Shown here: positions 44,101 to 47,100 of the stretch, one piece after another
Numbering within the stretch: the stretch's first letter is position 1
How the letters are laid out: every line of letters begins with the position of its first letter
Source of the DNA: Nectonema munidae
Taxonomy: Eukaryota; Nematomorpha; Nectonematoida; Nectonematidae
Reading direction: 5' to 3'
DNA: 64,000 nucleotides
Assembly (NCBI GenBank): GCA_030549495.1
Contig: JAUIRK010000985.1
Location: 186,001-250,000 of the forward strand
Notes under the pieces: generated by a model
Database searches by the model: none
Told to the model about the DNA's origin: nothing
Seen by the model: the letters and a program-made list of their open reading frames with translations, nothing else
Translations under genes and position numbers: made by a program

Positions 44101-47100
44101 TTAACACTTGAATGTTTTTGTGGTCTAAATCACTAAAAAATTATCAATTTTCTGCAGCCCAGTTAAAAAAAATAGAATAAAAAAACGAATGATTTTTATT
44201 TACTAATCTATATATCTCCTATTTGGAAATGCTAGTCTGACATTTAAATCTAGAATAGTATTGTAAATCAAATTTTCGCAATTTGCAAGTTAAATAAAGT
44301 TATCGTAGTGTTATTTTCGCCAGCAATCACATATTTTTAAGATTATCTGCATAAATTATACTTTTTTTCCTTGGCAGAAGTTTCAGATTAATATATTCAC
44401 GAGTTATATTTTCGCAAAAAATAAGAATATCTGGAAAATTTGATGATTTACACCTATACTATGAATATTAAAAATACACCTACTTAACCTTGACATTTGT
44501 AACACCTTCTTTGTCTCGTTTCCATAACTTAAATCCATTTTAAAATGCTCATATAAAAATTTTATGTTAGCCTGTGACCAACAACATATAAACAAAAATC
44601 TAATACAATTTTTAAGGCAAAAATTGCATCATCAAACTCTAAAATTATATACCAGCTTTCCATATTGTATACGGTATTGTATTTTTCCTCTGCTTCACAA
44701 GATAAGACATCATTCATTTCCTTAGAAGTAGGTTTCGTAAAATCCACAATATTGAGTAGTTTTTGAAAAGATAATAACAAGGTTAGTTTTTCTTTTTGTC
44801 ACTTTTGAGAAACAATTTCGAACACGATATCCTATGCTATGTACTCCGCTATAAATATTGCTCGGTATAAAGAAAACTCCATGGAATACAAAAAATTATA
44901 GAACATCTTTTTCAACCTTTTTGGAAGAGTTCAATGAATGGAATGATATATTTCACATTGAACTGGCGCTAAAACTACCAATAGTAATCCTAATAAATTT
45001 ATATATTTTTTTTATCTTTTGTGATGAATGAAGATTGAATGTTTTATTATTGGGGAGTGAGTAAGGTTTGTTAGATACTGGGCTTCGATATGAATGTTTT
45101 ATTATTGGGGCGTGAGTAAGGTTGGTTAGATACTGGGCTTCGATAACTCAAGGTCTTGGGTTCGATCCCGCATCAAACCTCCTTTCCTCACAAGCGACGG
45201 AATTGTGTCTTCTCGATGAAAACACCCCACGGTATCTATTCTTCGGATATTGTGTTATACTACAAAATGTAATAGATACATATCCATTTTCGCTGTAAGC
45301 TTGAAGATTAAAGTCACACATTTTTATAAAAGTCTTTTTTAGAAGACAAGTTCACTTCAAAACAAGAATATCTAGTGCTTCATACCGTTAAACGAGGAAA
45401 CAGCCAAAATCTGTTTTGATAAGTCAAACAATCTTTTCTAACATCGGTATATATTTCAAAAAAAATACAAGCCTTTCAGCACGAGAATTTTGAAGAGTGA
45501 TGGTCTGCTTTCTTTTCAATTGAATTTTATATATTTTAAGCAGACAATTTCTATTTATTGGTACACCTGTGTCACGCTAACCCTCACAGGGTTAAATATA
45601 TAAAATTGGATTGCAAAAAGAAAGCAAAGGATTAGTGTTCAAAATTTTGGTACTCAAAGCGTTGCACCTTGAGCATATATACATATATGTATATATCAAC
45701 TGAGAAATTTGTATTGTTAACGAGTAGGAAATTAATGATATCAAATCCTCCAATTCCGTGTTTTCTAAAAATTTGGTAATAGAATATTCGTGTTAGCATT
45801 CTATTTATATCAAAACATTTATCATTTCTAAAATATCAGGATTGAAATATTCGTATTGTGATAATCGCAAATCGATTCCCACTAAATAAAACCAATCAAC
45901 CAGTCCTAAAATTATATTAACCTTTTTTAAAAGGAAAATTGTGAACTAAATTTCAAAAATAAAGCTTTTAAACAGGATGTAAATTTCCAAAAAAAAAAGA
46001 GTGCTTGTGCAAATAAAAATTGGAACAGAGCATTAGCTTTCCCTCATGTTTTTCTTTTGACCTTATTTATGAGTACTGTAAAGTAGCTTAATTTCGCAAA
46101 TAATCATTTTTAAAGTTTTAGATATTTAGCTCAAATTATTAAGGTTTTTTACTTGTTGAGCACCTTAATGTCGAAATTTCAGTGATTTTTAGTTTTATAT
46201 ATCAAAGATTCTGAAATATTATTTAAAAAAACTGAAACTCTTGAAGTTAATTCGACGAATTTAATTTCGCGCATCTCTTAAACACATTAGAGAGATTGTT
46301 GGAAATTTGTAAGGCATATGCTTGAATTTCTCAATTTGGTTTTTTTTAGCTATAAACTCAGTTCCATTCATAAAGCATCTATTGAGAGTGTCCAACTACA
46401 ATTACTTTAAGGTCCTGATTTCTGCTAATTCTGTCACGGAACATATTTATTTTTATCAAAATTTATTACATGTTAATATTGAGCGCTTTTTTGATTTATA
46501 ATGTTGATTTTAAAATTTTTTGTAATTACCAAATGTAGAATGAGGATTCCAAAACATGCTAGATCTTTTCAATACTACATATGATCACATTCGTTAACCA
46601 GTTTCGATAAAATTAAAATTTGTAGATAAAGTGGGGCTGTGACGTGTTCATTAGTAAAAATAAGGACAAATAGTAGACATAACGAACAAAAATTTAAAAA
46701 TGATTAATTTTTGACCACTCTGGTTATCATTAGGTCAAGAACTCTCTATTACTAACATTTTTCTCTAGGGCTGTTGACGATTGGATCTGATGATGGCCAG
46801 AGTAATCAAAAATTAATCATTTTTAAAAGGTTCAATTTTCAATCAGATTTATAATGAAAAGTATTGTAAAAAGCAGACGCTAAAGGGTCTATCTTCCGCT
46901 TTCTCGAAGGTTAAAAGTTGAGGATCGTTTTAATTTTATCAATGCAATAAATGCATAGACAATGATGGAAAAGTAATCTTATATTTTAAATTGGAACCTT
47001 TGATAAAATGCTTAGATTTATTCTATTGCGTTAATGTGAAAATCTTTTAAAAGCTTTTTTTATTATCCTTTAAAACATAATTGAGACCACTGGTTCATGT

